DNA from: Roseateles violae
GTDB taxonomy: Bacteria; Pseudomonadota; Gammaproteobacteria; Burkholderiales; Burkholderiaceae_C
Direction of reading: 5' to 3'
NCBI RefSeq assembly: GCF_030410485.1
Contig: NZ_JAUHHC010000006.1
Coordinates: forward strand, 1 to 64,000
Length of the DNA: 64,000 nt
Shown: piece after piece, positions 10,698 to 18,990 of the stretch
Numbering within the stretch: position 1 is the stretch's first letter
Layout of the letters: each line of letters opens with the position of its first letter
Position numbers and translations under genes: made by a program
Notes under the pieces: model-generated
Seen by the model: the letters and a program-made list of their open reading frames with translations, nothing else
Told to the model about the DNA's origin: nothing
The model's database searches: none

Positions 10698-11349
10698 GCG
10701 CTTCGGGCGGCCGGGCGCCGGGCGCGTCGAAATCGATCGTCATTTCGCCGCTGTCGATCTGGCGCAGGCGCCGCAGCAGATTGGCCGGCCGCAGCGATTG
10801 CGCGGCCATCATCCGCCGCACGAACAGGCCCAGATGGTTGGGCCGGATGTGCTCGGGGCAGGCCAGGGTGCAGAGATTGCACATCACGCATTCGTCGAAG
10901 ACGCGGCTGGCCGCGCCGAGCCGGCCGTCGCTGGCCAGATTGACGCCGCGCTGCACCTCCAGCCCCTTGGGGCAGGCCCGGTCGCAGCCGCCGCAATGCC
11001 GGCAATGCGCGGCCTCGGGAAAGATCTCGCCGACCTTGGCCAGCGCATCCCAGCTGCTGCCGCCGATGTCCTCGGCGCCATAACGGTGCCGCACGGCGGA
11101 GGCGCTCAGATAGTCGAGAAAGGCGACCTGCATGCCGGCCTCGACGACGGTCTCGCAGGCCAGCGCGGTCCGGACCTCGCGCTCGCCGGCGCGCCGGACC
11201 ATCACGCGGCAGGAGCCGCAGACGCCCTGGCCCATGCAGCCGACGCCCTCGACCAGGGTCTGCCCGGCCTGCACATAGGCCTGCAGGATCGAACAGCTGG
11301 CCGGCGAGCGGATCGCGCGGCCCTCGATGCTCAGCTCAACGATGTCCAC
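10690..11349 (-). CDS. SdhB/FrdB-like iron-sulfur subunit (2Fe-2S plus two 4Fe-4S motifs)
   Basis: This 219-residue electron carrier has a plant-type 2Fe-2S domain (C38, C44, C47, C65) followed by two CxxCxxCxxxCP motifs (C116-C126 and C154-C164), which predict two 4Fe-4S clusters. True SdhB has one 2Fe-2S, one 4Fe-4S and one 3Fe-4S cluster, so the extra cysteine here makes it more ferredoxin-like. It is the first gene of the three-gene unit with the flavoprotein and NuoF-like genes. It likely wires NADH-derived electrons into the flavoprotein. The MFS gene upstream ends 88 bp before its start, so that gene may be co-transcribed. Confidence 0.86.
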   Translation of the reverse strand: MDIVELSIEGRAIRSPASCSILQAYVQAGQTLVEGVGCMGQGVCGSCRVMVRRAGEREVRTALACETVVEAGMQVAFLDYLSASAVRHRYGAEDIGGSSWDALAKVGEIFPEAAHCRHCGGCDRACPKGLEVQRGVNLASDGRLGAASRVFDECVMCNLCTLACPEHIRPNHLGLFVRRMMAAQSLRPANLLRRLRQIDSGEMTIDFDAPGARPPEAHG

Positions 11350-11437
11350 GCTTGCGTCTCCGCGATGCCCCCGCCGCTCGGGACGAGGGGCGGATGGCGC
11401 GGACAGAATAGCATCGGCCGCCGCAGGGCGACAGGGC

Positions 11438-12640
11438 TCAGTCCTCGCGCGGCGGGTGCTTGCGGAAGGCCCGCCACAGCGCCAGGTCGTAGGCGATCTT
11501 CAGGAGGCCGCAGGCCAGCAGCGGCGTCGCGTAGAAGCCGGCGGCAAACAGGGCGCCGGCCAGGCTGGGGCTGAGGGCGGCGGCCAGGCTGCGCGGCACC
11601 GCGGTGAAGCTGGCCGCGGCCGGGCGCTCGGGCGGGGTGACCACGCCCATCACATAGGCGCTGCGCGCCGGCACATCCATCTGCGCCAGCGCCGCGCGCA
11701 GGAACAGCAGGCCCAGGGCCAGCGGCAGCCCTGGCGCCAGCGCCGCGGCGAGCAGGCAGCAGTTGGCCGGGATGTGGGTGAACACCATCGTATTGATCAG
11801 GCCGATGCGGCGTGCGATCCGCGGCGCGGCCAGCTGCGAGAGGGCACCCAGCAGGCCGGTCATAAAGAAGACCTGACCCGCCTGCGCCGGGCCGAGGCCG
11901 AAGCGCTGATGCAGCCACAGCGTCAGCAGCGCATTGACGACCAGACCGCCGGCAAAGGCGTCGACGCTGAACAGCAGGGTCAGGCGCAGGACGATGGCGC
12001 GCGAAGGCCCCAGCGCCGAGTGCTGGGCCGGCGCCGCCGGCAGCGCGGCGCGCGGCAGCCGCCGGTACAGCAGCCAGACGATGAGGCCGATCAGCGCATA
12101 GAGCACGAACATCGCGCGCAGCGCCGCCTCGCGCGGCAGCGCGAACTGCTGGGCCAGGCCGTCCGGCAGTGCCGCGGCCAGCGCACCGACGGCGGCGCTC
12201 AGCGCGCCCAGCAAGCTGTAGCGGGCGAACAGCGCGGTGCGCTCGTGGCCCTGGGCCGCGCCGGCCAGCCAGGCATGCTCGAGCGGCAGGAAGACGCTGA
12301 CGTCGCCGGAGCTCGGGTTCAGCGTGCCGACGAAGGCGACCAGCAGCAGCGGCCAGAACGTGCCCAGGCCGGCGAAGCCGAGGCCGGTGGCCGCCATCAG
12401 CAGCGCCGCGGCCAGCAGCAGGCGCCGCGTCGGCCAATGCCGGCCCCAGGCGCCGACGGCCAGGGTCGCCAGCGCCGAGCCCAGCATCGTAGCCGTGCTG
12501 AGGATGCCGACCTCCAGGGTGCCCAGGCCCAGCAGCAGCAGCCAGGCCGGCAGCAGCACCGCCATATAGCCGTCGGCGAAGCCGCGCAGCGCGCGGGCCA
12601 GCAGCAGGCGACGGGCTGCCGCGCCGGCCTCCGAGGCCAT
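11438..12640 (-). CDS. MFS transporter
   Basis: A 400-residue membrane protein with about 12 hydrophobic segments, a basic loop near residue 67 (GRHWPTRR) and the symmetric two-half layout of major facilitator carriers. A central cytoplasmic loop lies near 195-215. Its start codon follows the stop of the esterase gene (12642) almost directly, and the reductase operon lies 88 bp downstream. Its substrate is not evident; if it is co-transcribed with the flavoprotein set, it may carry that enzyme's substrate or product. Confidence 0.82.
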   Translation of the reverse strand: MASEAGAAARRLLLARALRGFADGYMAVLLPAWLLLLGLGTLEVGILSTATMLGSALATLAVGAWGRHWPTRRLLLAAALLMAATGLGFAGLGTFWPLLLVAFVGTLNPSSGDVSVFLPLEHAWLAGAAQGHERTALFARYSLLGALSAAVGALAAALPDGLAQQFALPREAALRAMFVLYALIGLIVWLLYRRLPRAALPAAPAQHSALGPSRAIVLRLTLLFSVDAFAGGLVVNALLTLWLHQRFGLGPAQAGQVFFMTGLLGALSQLAAPRIARRIGLINTMVFTHIPANCCLLAAALAPGLPLALGLLFLRAALAQMDVPARSAYVMGVVTPPERPAAASFTAVPRSLAAALSPSLAGALFAAGFYATPLLACGLLKIAYDLALWRAFRKHPPRED

Positions 12641-12641
12641 C

Positions 12642-13307
12642 TCAGCCCAGGCGGGCCAGCAGCCAGCGGTTCAGGTCGGCCACCTCCTCGGCGCAGACCG
12701 AGTGCGGCATCGGGTAGTCATGCCATTCGACCGGATGGCCCAGCGCCTGCAGCGCCGTGCGGCTGTCCTGCGCGCGCGCGATCGGCACGACCGGGTCCAT
12801 GCGGCCGTGGGCGAGGAAGATCGGCACATCGGCATTGGCGCCATGGCGCTCGGCCGCGGTGAGCGCCGCCAGCGGCAGATAGCCCGAGAGGCCGACCAGG
12901 CCGGCCAGGCGCTGCGGATAGCGCAGGCCGGTCATCAGGGTCATCGCGCAGCCCTGCGAGAAGCCCATCAGCACGATGCGCGAGGCCGGGATGCCGCGCG
13001 CGATCTCGGCGTCGATCATCGCGGCGATGGCCGCCGCCGATTCGCGCAGGCCGCCTTCGTCCTCGCGGCGCACGAGGTCGGTGCCGAGGATGTCGTACCA
13101 GGCGCGCATGCGGTAGCCGCCGTTGATCGTCACCGGCCGCTCGGGTGCATGCGGGAAGAGGTAGCGCACGCCGCCGATCGCGCGCAGGTCCAGTTCATTG
13201 CAGATCGGCACGAAGTCATTGCCGTCGGCGCCCAGGCCGTGCAGCACGATGAGGGTCGCCTGCGGATTCGGGGCGGTTTCGATTTCGATCGCGGGGCTGC
13301 TGTTCAT
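12642..13307 (-). CDS. Carboxylesterase/phospholipase-type alpha/beta hydrolase
   Basis: This 221-residue cytoplasmic serine hydrolase has the nucleophile elbow GFSQG (about residues 116-120), an oxyanion region LHGLGADGNDF, the acid in HGRMDPVVP and a catalytic His in MPHSVCAEE. This layout fits the small carboxylesterase (EstB, acyl-protein-thioesterase-like) family of about 220 residues. It leads the minus-strand group that continues into the MFS gene, with only 1 bp between them. The natural substrate cannot be told from sequence. Confidence 0.88.
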   Translation of the reverse strand: MNSSPAIEIETAPNPQATLIVLHGLGADGNDFVPICNELDLRAIGGVRYLFPHAPERPVTINGGYRMRAWYDILGTDLVRREDEGGLRESAAAIAAMIDAEIARGIPASRIVLMGFSQGCAMTLMTGLRYPQRLAGLVGLSGYLPLAALTAAERHGANADVPIFLAHGRMDPVVPIARAQDSRTALQALGHPVEWHDYPMPHSVCAEEVADLNRWLLARLG

Positions 13308-13394
13308 TCAGGATTTCCTCGGAGATGGCGGCGTGACACCGGGGCGGTCGCCCAAGCGACAGGCCCCGGCCCGGTTTGCCGCGATGATAAAAGC

Positions 13395-14069
13395 ATGGGA
13401 ACGCTCTATCTCGTCCGCCACGGTCAGGCCTCCTTCGGCGCCGACGATTACGACCAGCTCAGCGCGCTGGGCCACGATCAATGCGTGAAGCTCGGCGAGT
13501 ACTGGCGCGCGCGCGGCCTGCGCTTCGATGCGGTGCTGACCGGCACGCTGCGCCGCCACGCGCAGTCCTTCGCCGGCATCGCGGAAGGCCTGGCCGATGC
13601 GACGCCCGCGCCGCTGCTCTGGCCCGGGCTGAATGAATACGACAGCGAGGCGGTGATACGCGCGATCCATCCGGCGCCGCTGGAGCGGCCCGGCAATCCG
13701 GAGATGGTGCGCCATCACTTCCGCCTGCTGCGCCAGGGCTTGCAGGCCTGGATGCGCGGCGCGGCGCAGCCGGCGGGCATGCCCAGCTACGCCGAGTTCT
13801 CCGCCGGCGTGGCCGGCGCACTGAACCATGTGCTCGAACACCACCACGGCGGCCAGGTGCTGATCGTCTCCAGCGGCGGACCGATCTCGACCGCCGTCGG
13901 CCAGGTGCTGGCGACGCCGGCCGAGACGACGATCGAGCTGAACCTGCGCATCCGCAACAGCTCGGTCACCGAGTTCGCCTTCACGCCCAAGCGGCACATG
14001 CTGGTGACCTACAACACCTTGCCGCACCTGGACTTTGCCGAGGGTGCGGCGATGGTGACCTACGCCTGA
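13395..14069 (+). CDS. Histidine phosphatase family protein
   Basis: A 224-residue phosphoglycerate-mutase-like phosphatase. The catalytic motif LVRHGQASF lies at residues 6-14, and the second catalytic region appears as VLIVSSGGPIS, where many relatives have H-G-G. This loss of the second His is common in the SixA/PhoE-like branches, so a phosphatase rather than a mutase is likely. The ATG at 13395 is divergent from the esterase gene, with 87 bp between the two. Substrate unknown. Confidence 0.85.
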   Translation: MGTLYLVRHGQASFGADDYDQLSALGHDQCVKLGEYWRARGLRFDAVLTGTLRRHAQSFAGIAEGLADATPAPLLWPGLNEYDSEAVIRAIHPAPLERPGNPEMVRHHFRLLRQGLQAWMRGAAQPAGMPSYAEFSAGVAGALNHVLEHHHGGQVLIVSSGGPISTAVGQVLATPAETTIELNLRIRNSSVTEFAFTPKRHMLVTYNTLPHLDFAEGAAMVTYA

Positions 14070-14099
14070 GGGCGGGCGGCCCCGGAAAGGCGCCGGCCG

Positions 14100-14789
14100 T
14101 CAGCCGCGGCGGCGGCGCAGCACGAAGCCGCCCACGGCGATCATGCCCATCAGCGTCAGCGCGTAGCTGCTGGGCTCGGGGACCGGCGCGGCGACCACGG
14201 CATTGCTCAGGTAGAAGGTCTCCGGTCCGCCGGTGGCCTGGGCCACGGATGCCGACAGGCCGATGCGGTAGCCGCTGAAGCTGGGCCCGAGCGCCGCTTG
14301 CGCGGCCGCGGTCTGCGTCGCATCGAGACCGAACAGGAAGCCGGCCTTGCCCACGCCGGTGAAGGTGGCGTCGTAGCTCTGCGGCGAGAACACGCCGGAG
14401 CTGAACACCTGGTTGCCGCTCGGGTCGTAGAAGCTCAACATTAGATTGTTCAGCTCGATGCCATTGGCGGCGCTATTGCCCGGTTCGGCGGCGTTGAAGA
14501 CGACGCGCAAGGCCGACAGATCCCTGATGCCCGCATCGCCGAAGCTCAGCAACTGGGTTTGCGAGGCGCCGGTCAGCGCGTCGCCGGTGGTCTGCATGGT
14601 GTTGCCGACGCCGACGCCGACGCTGCCCATGGCCGTGTCGCCACCGCCGGTCGCATGCAAGGTCAGCACCGTCTGGACCGCGCCCAGTCCGGTCCCATTC
14701 AAATCCTGAACCCCTTTGAACTCCAAGGAGGCCTGGGCGGCCCCCGATGCCGCCAGCAAGGCGGCGGTGACGCTGATAGCCAGTTTCAT
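14100..14789 (-). CDS. PEP-CTERM sorting domain protein
   Basis: A 229-residue secreted protein. It has a signal peptide (MKLAISVTAALLAASGAAQA), a beta-rich body with no enzymatic motif that I recognise, and the C-terminal sorting signal VPEPSSYALTLMGMIAVGGF followed by LRRRRG. PEP-CTERM proteins are processed by exosortase and linked to exopolysaccharide in Gram-negative bacteria. A ribosome binding site (AGGAG) precedes the ATG at 14789. The gene stands alone and converges on the phosphatase. Exosortase is not in the window. Confidence 0.88.
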   Translation of the reverse strand: MKLAISVTAALLAASGAAQASLEFKGVQDLNGTGLGAVQTVLTLHATGGGDTAMGSVGVGVGNTMQTTGDALTGASQTQLLSFGDAGIRDLSALRVVFNAAEPGNSAANGIELNNLMLSFYDPSGNQVFSSGVFSPQSYDATFTGVGKAGFLFGLDATQTAAAQAALGPSFSGYRIGLSASVAQATGGPETFYLSNAVVAAPVPEPSSYALTLMGMIAVGGFVLRRRRG

Positions 14790-14972
14790 TTCCTGCTCCT
14801 GAGAAGAAAGACGCCAGATCGGCGCCGGCCACCGCGGCAATGAACATTCCTGGATGATCGGCCCCACCCCCAAGGACAGGGGAGCCGCCGCTGCGCCCGG
14901 GCGCCAGGCGCCCGCGGGACGCGCAGAGCGCTGAACTGGCAGAGAAAGGCCTGAGCTAAACTGAACCCGTCT

Positions 14973-15359
14973 ATGGGCCGTCGCTTCGCCACCCGCCTGA
15001 GCACCGTCTTGTGCATGGTGCTGTCGCTGCTGTTCTCGCAGCTGGTGCTGGCCAACTATGTTTGCCCGGCACAGCAGCCGGAAGCCGCGTCCACGCTGAC
15101 GATGACGGCCTCTAGCATGCCCTGCGAGGATATGGACATGGAACAGCCAGCTCTGTGTGCGGCGAGCCGGTCCGGCACGCCGCAATCGTTCGAAGAGTCC
15201 AAGGTCCTGGCCCCTGTGGCGCCGCTGCTCGTCCATGTGCTGGAGCTGACGCCGGCCCGCGATGCCCAAGCAGCCGATACCGGCGCCCGGGTGGCGCTGC
15301 CGCGGTCGCACCCGCCGCCGGCGCCGCTCTTTCTTTCCACGCTCCGACTGAGAGTCTGA
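14973..15359 (+). CDS. Small secreted Cys/Met-containing protein of unknown function
   Basis: A 128-residue protein with a signal peptide (about residues 1-27, ending LVLAN). Its short mature part contains YVCPAQQ and a cluster MPCEDMDMEQPALC, then a proline-rich tail. The Cys, Met and acidic cluster recalls small copper-related DUF2946-type proteins, but the match is weak and I do not assign a function. It is divergent from the PEP-CTERM gene, 183 bp away, and is followed by 247 bp before the diguanylate cyclase. Confidence 0.6.
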   Translation: MGRRFATRLSTVLCMVLSLLFSQLVLANYVCPAQQPEAASTLTMTASSMPCEDMDMEQPALCAASRSGTPQSFEESKVLAPVAPLLVHVLELTPARDAQAADTGARVALPRSHPPPAPLFLSTLRLRV

Positions 15360-15606
15360 GCCGCTTCGTCGACCGACCGATCGGCTGCGGCCCGTCCGCG
15401 CATGGCCGCCTCGTTCCCGCCCGTCCTCGGAGTCCCCCCATGGCAGATCGCACAGCTTGCCCACGGTATGCCCGTTCACCCGCCCACGCCGGCCCGGATG
15501 CCCTGGCCGGCAGCAAGAGGAGGGTGCGCACGGACGGCGCAGCGCCGCGTCGTCGCGCGCCGCTGGGTCCGGTCCAGGCAATCCAGACCGCCAGAAGGTC
15601 GGCAAG

Positions 15607-16605
15607 ATGAGCGCGCCGGATCAGCAGCCGGCTGTGCAAGAGACGGCCAAGGTGCTCCATGTCGATGACCACGCGGACACGCTGATCGCCACCAAGTCGC
15701 TGCTCGACCGCCCGGGCATCGAGGTGATCAGCGCGGGCTCTGCGAAGGCGGCTCTCGAACTGCTGCGGCTGCACGATTTCGCGCTGGCCCTGCTGGACGT
15801 TCACATGCCCGGTCAGGGCGGCTTCGAGTTGGCCGAAGCGATGCGCGAAGACGAGCGCACGCGTGAAATCCCGATCATCTTCCTGACCGGCTTGCCCGGG
15901 GATGCGGATCGGACCTTCCGCGGCTATGAGGCCGGCGCCGTCGACTTCCTGCTCAAGCCGGTCCAGCCCCTGGTGCTGGAGAGCAAGGTCTCGGTGTTCG
16001 CCGCGCTCTATCTGCAACGGAAGTCGCTGCGCGATCAGAAGGCCGATCTGGAACGCCTGCTGCGCGACAAGCAGCAGATGGCCGCCGAACTCGAGCGCGT
16101 GCACGAACAGGCGGTCAAGGCCGCCTTCACCGACGAGTTGACCGGCGTCCCGAACCGCCGCCATATCTTGCAGCTGGCGCAGAGCACGCTGGACGATCCA
16201 CGCAAGCAATCGCAACCGATCAGCATGGCGGTGCTGGACCTGGATCACTTCAAGAACATCAACGATACGCATGGACACGCCTTCGGTGACGCGGTGCTGC
16301 GCCACTTCTGCGATCATGTGCTCGCGCACCTGCGCGCGGGTCAGGCGCTGGGGCGCCTGGGGGGCGAGGAGTTCCTCCTGCTTTTGCCCGGCACGGGGCT
16401 GGACGATGCCTGCACGGCTATGGAACGGGTGCGACGCACCCTCGAGCCGCACGAAGGTGTGCCGTTCACCTTCTCCGCCGGCATTGCCCAGGCGCGGCCC
16501 GACGAGTCCTTGTCCTCGGTGCTGGACCGGGCCGACGTGGCGCTCTATCGCGCCAAGGGGCTGGGGAGGGATTGCATCGCCAGCGATTGGGCGGAGCTGC
16601 GATAG
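15607..16605 (+). CDS. Response-regulator diguanylate cyclase (REC-GGDEF)
   Basis: A 332-residue protein that should make cyclic di-GMP from two GTP. The N-terminal receiver (about 16-135) has HVDDHAD, the phospho-acceptor Asp in LLDVHMPG and the Lys in FLLKPV. A coiled linker (about 138-175) leads to a GGDEF domain with FTDELTGVPNRR, the metal site DLDHFKNINDTHGH and the active-site signature GGEEF. No RxxD product-inhibition site is obvious just before the signature. The ATG at 15607 was chosen because the receiver starts 15 codons later. A partner kinase is not adjacent. Confidence 0.9.
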   Translation: MSAPDQQPAVQETAKVLHVDDHADTLIATKSLLDRPGIEVISAGSAKAALELLRLHDFALALLDVHMPGQGGFELAEAMREDERTREIPIIFLTGLPGDADRTFRGYEAGAVDFLLKPVQPLVLESKVSVFAALYLQRKSLRDQKADLERLLRDKQQMAAELERVHEQAVKAAFTDELTGVPNRRHILQLAQSTLDDPRKQSQPISMAVLDLDHFKNINDTHGHAFGDAVLRHFCDHVLAHLRAGQALGRLGGEEFLLLLPGTGLDDACTAMERVRRTLEPHEGVPFTFSAGIAQARPDESLSSVLDRADVALYRAKGLGRDCIASDWAELR

Positions 16606-16677
16606 AGACGCGGAGCGCAGCAAGCGGCAGCAAGCGCTACGGGGCCAGCGACCGCGATAGCGGCTCTGGCTGAGTTC

Positions 16678-17706
16678 TCAGGCCTCCAGCTCGAACGAGG
16701 GCATAGCCGCTGCCGTATGCCGGTCCGGCTCCGTGCTGCGGAGGATTTCGTTCAGAACGGAAGTGGCGTAATTCCCGGCGGGCAAAGAGAAGCTGAGCAC
16801 CAGTTGATCGACTTGCGGCCATTCCCACGACATCTCCATCGGGCTTGCCACCAGGGCGCGGCGCTCCTGATCCAGACCGGCGTGTTCCAGGCCGTCGCAC
16901 AAGCTGGCGTGACGTTCGGCCACGCCCATCTCCAGGGCCTGCGCTTGATCGCTGGTGATCACGCGGCCCCGACCCCAGAGCGGTCCGGTGGGCCGGCCCG
17001 CCTCGTCCATCACGTCACCGGGCAGGGTCTTGCCCCAGAGTCCCTGCTGGATGCGCAGCGCCAGCACTTCGTTGAAGAGGAAGGAGCGCAGCGCCGACAG
17101 GTAGAGGCCCTTCTTCTTCGGGTTGCGCACGCGGATTTCGCGCGCGAGCATGGCCAGTCCCTGCTGCACATTGCCGCCATCATGGCCGAAACGCTGGGCG
17201 CCGAAGTAGTTGGGCACGCCCTGTGACGCAACGGCCTTGAGATTCGCCTCGATGGCCTCGCGCTCGCCGCTCACCTCACGCAGCACGATGCGAAACCGGT
17301 TGCCGTGCAGATCCCCGGGGCGCAGTTTCTTCAGGTGGCGGCTCTGGCTCAGCACCCTGAATTCCGGGTGCTGAAGCGCGGTCAGGTCGGGCGTCTCGCT
17401 TTTTCCATTCGGCAGATAGATGCTGAACCACTGACGGGTGATGGCGTAGCGGTCCTTGAGGCCGGCATAGCCCACGTCCCTTTCCTGCACGCCGGCGGCC
17501 TCGGCCAACTGCTGGGCGACGAAGGCGGTGTTGGCGCCGTTCTTCTCGACGTCCAGCCAGAGGTGCTCCCCTGCACCGGAGGGCAGCTGCAGCGGCAGCT
17601 CGGTCACGATGAAATCCTCGTTGAGGAGCTTCAAGGTGGCGCTGGCGCCGCTGGCCGGATAGGCCTTGGGCCATTGCGGCAAGGTCGTGTATTGAGCGTC
17701 GGTCAT
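16678..17706 (-). CDS. truD: tRNA pseudouridine(13) synthase
   Basis: TruD converts U13 of several tRNAs to pseudouridine. The 342-residue protein has the catalytic Asp in the motif AGLKDRYAIT (about residues 80-89), the family block NYFGAQRFG, and the FLFNEVLALRI and GNYATSVLNEI segments. Length matches the family. It is convergent with the diguanylate cyclase. The ATG at 17706 gives MTDAQYTTLPQWP. A single-gene unit is likely. Confidence 0.94.
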   Translation of the reverse strand: MTDAQYTTLPQWPKAYPASGASATLKLLNEDFIVTELPLQLPSGAGEHLWLDVEKNGANTAFVAQQLAEAAGVQERDVGYAGLKDRYAITRQWFSIYLPNGKSETPDLTALQHPEFRVLSQSRHLKKLRPGDLHGNRFRIVLREVSGEREAIEANLKAVASQGVPNYFGAQRFGHDGGNVQQGLAMLAREIRVRNPKKKGLYLSALRSFLFNEVLALRIQQGLWGKTLPGDVMDEAGRPTGPLWGRGRVITSDQAQALEMGVAERHASLCDGLEHAGLDQERRALVASPMEMSWEWPQVDQLVLSFSLPAGNYATSVLNEILRSTEPDRHTAAAMPSFELEA

Positions 17707-17922
17707 GAGCGGTCTGGGGGGCAGTCCAGGCCGTGATTCTCGCCCTAGAAGGCGCTCACACGAGGGGCAGCATGTCCGATGCTTGCGGCACGCTCGGCAC
17801 GCTCGGGACCCCCGATCCCGCCGGGCCGAGGACCGCTTGTGCGCTGCGTGCCTGGCGGAGCCGACGCTGAGCCGCTGGTCGGAGTGTTGACCGACCGGGT
17901 GCCAACAACCCCTCCTTTCCGC

Positions 17923-18534
17923 TCAGCGCATCACGATCAATTGAACGCGTCGGTTTGCGCTGCGGCCTTCGCGGGTCTTGTTATCGGCCAGCGGCGCAGA
18001 TTCGCCGTAGCTGATCGTTGACATGCGCGCCAGCGGCAGGCCGGCGCGGGCCAGGTACAGGCGCACCGCTTCGGCCCGCTTGAGGCCCAGTTGCTGGTTG
18101 ACCGTGTCGCTGCCGGCGGCGTCGGTATGGCCCTGGATTTCGATGAACACCGGCTGGTTGTCGGCCTTGAGCTTGGCGACCAGTTGATCGAGTTCACGGC
18201 CGGCCTGCTCGGTGAGCTGGGCACGGCCCGAACTGAACTTGATCTTGTCATCGGTCAGCACGGTGCTCATCAGCAGGCCGGGCGGCTTGGGAAGATTGGC
18301 GGCAGCCTGGGCTCGCGCCGCAGCCTCCTGCTGCAAGGCCAAGATTTGCGCCTCGCTGCCTTGCACACGACCATCCAGGGCCTTGAGGCGATCGTCATGC
18401 GCCTGCACGCGAGCGCCGAGGCCGTCCACGCTGGTTTGCACCGGAGCGACGGTCTCTTTGACGAAATCCGGAGTGGCGCAAGCGCTCAGCAAGATGACGC
18501 TGCTGGCGACAAAGAGTGAAGAAAGTCTCGACAT
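17923..18534 (-). CDS. OmpA-family lipoprotein
   Basis: A 203-residue outer-membrane lipoprotein. The signal peptide ends in lipobox LLSAC (Cys19). A coiled-coil segment of about 70 residues (GARVQAHDDRLKALDGRV) is followed by an OmpA peptidoglycan-binding domain with IQGHTDAAGS, LGLKRAEAVRLYL and NRRVQL. It presumably tethers the outer membrane to peptidoglycan, as Pal or Lpp-type proteins do. The gene is alone, 456 bp from the next minus-strand gene upstream. That gap holds a candidate small RNA on the other strand. Confidence 0.9.
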   Translation of the reverse strand: MSRLSSLFVASSVILLSACATPDFVKETVAPVQTSVDGLGARVQAHDDRLKALDGRVQGSEAQILALQQEAAARAQAAANLPKPPGLLMSTVLTDDKIKFSSGRAQLTEQAGRELDQLVAKLKADNQPVFIEIQGHTDAAGSDTVNQQLGLKRAEAVRLYLARAGLPLARMSTISYGESAPLADNKTREGRSANRRVQLIVMR

Positions 18535-18763
18535 TGGTGGATTCGTGAGGGAAGAAGTAAATCAACTCTAGACAGTCCTCCAAGAGAGGTGGTAAGGAGC
18601 TGTAATAAATCAATGCCCCATTAACCGGGCCGAACAAAGCCTTACTGTTCCGCACCTACGGCGCTGCGGCAGCGCAGACTCAAATTGGCGCCCATAGGAC
18701 ATCGACGGAGATCATGGAAGCGAGTACGCTGCGGTTTCCGTGGCAACCAGATAAGGAGGTGAT

Positions 18764-18805
18764 ATGCACACAACTTCTAGGTCCGGGGCAGCCTCTGGCC
18801 CTTGA
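18764..18805 (+). CDS. 13-residue mini-ORF inside the candidate small RNA
   Basis: The frame ATG to TGA would encode MHTTSRSGAASGP. The Shine-Dalgarno core GGAGG lies only 4 nt from the ATG, which is short for efficient initiation. The ATG may therefore be incidental, and the RNA may mainly bind ribosomes. A GTG 3 bases upstream opens a different, longer frame that is even closer to the core. No homolog is recognised. Confidence 0.3.
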   Translation: MHTTSRSGAASGP

Positions 18806-18860
18806 AAGAGGGCCGGGACGGATTCCTACCTCACGTAGCCCGGCGCCTGTAGCCGGACCC

Positions 18861-18892
18861 GCGGGCGCTCCCCTGTGAAGGGCAGCGCCCGC
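18861..18892 (+). terminator. Hairpin terminator of the candidate small RNA
   Basis: The stem GCGGGCGCT/AGCGCCCGC is a 9-bp perfect pairing, with a short inner CCCT/AGGG pairing in the loop, and is followed by GTCATTTG. The T tract is poor, so termination strength is uncertain. Confidence 0.45.
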
Positions 18893-18990
18893 GTCATTTG
18901 TGGGCCGACCTCTTGTCGACGCCGGTGCTTCAAGGCGGCCGAGTCACAGACCATCCCGGTCTGCAGATCGGCAAGCCGCAGGCATCGGGT

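Larger units (their letters stand above)
18725..18899 (+). ncRNA. Candidate small RNA with 12-nt Shine-Dalgarno and terminal hairpin
   Basis: The 456-bp gap 18535-18990 contains a compact plus-strand unit. TAAGGAGGTGAT (18752-18763) is complementary over 12 nt to the 3' end of 16S rRNA and runs straight into an ATG with a 13-codon frame. A hairpin GGCCCT/AGGGCC (18797-18814) has the frame's TGA in its loop. A smaller hairpin lies near 18839-18855. A 9-bp stem GCGGGCGCT/AGCGCCCGC (18861-18892) then looks like a terminator with a weak T tract. No downstream gene on this strand could be served. Betaproteobacterial small RNAs toxic when cloned, with strong Shine-Dalgarno sequences, have been reported, and this may be one. 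Ends are estimates. Confidence 0.5.

Noticed and set aside
16678-17706. Possible link between truD and the neighbouring diguanylate cyclase as an operon.
   Set aside because: The genes are convergent, so they cannot share a transcript.
17707-17922. A fourth repeat copy suggested by GATGCTTGCGG near 17780.
   Set aside because: Only a short match is present, and the flanking sequence lacks the hairpin arms and loop of the E1/E3 elements.
18761-18880. A GTG frame of about 40 codons overlapping the small RNA.
   Set aside because: The start codon is practically inside the Shine-Dalgarno core, and the sequence continues through the hairpins. A structured RNA explains the features better.
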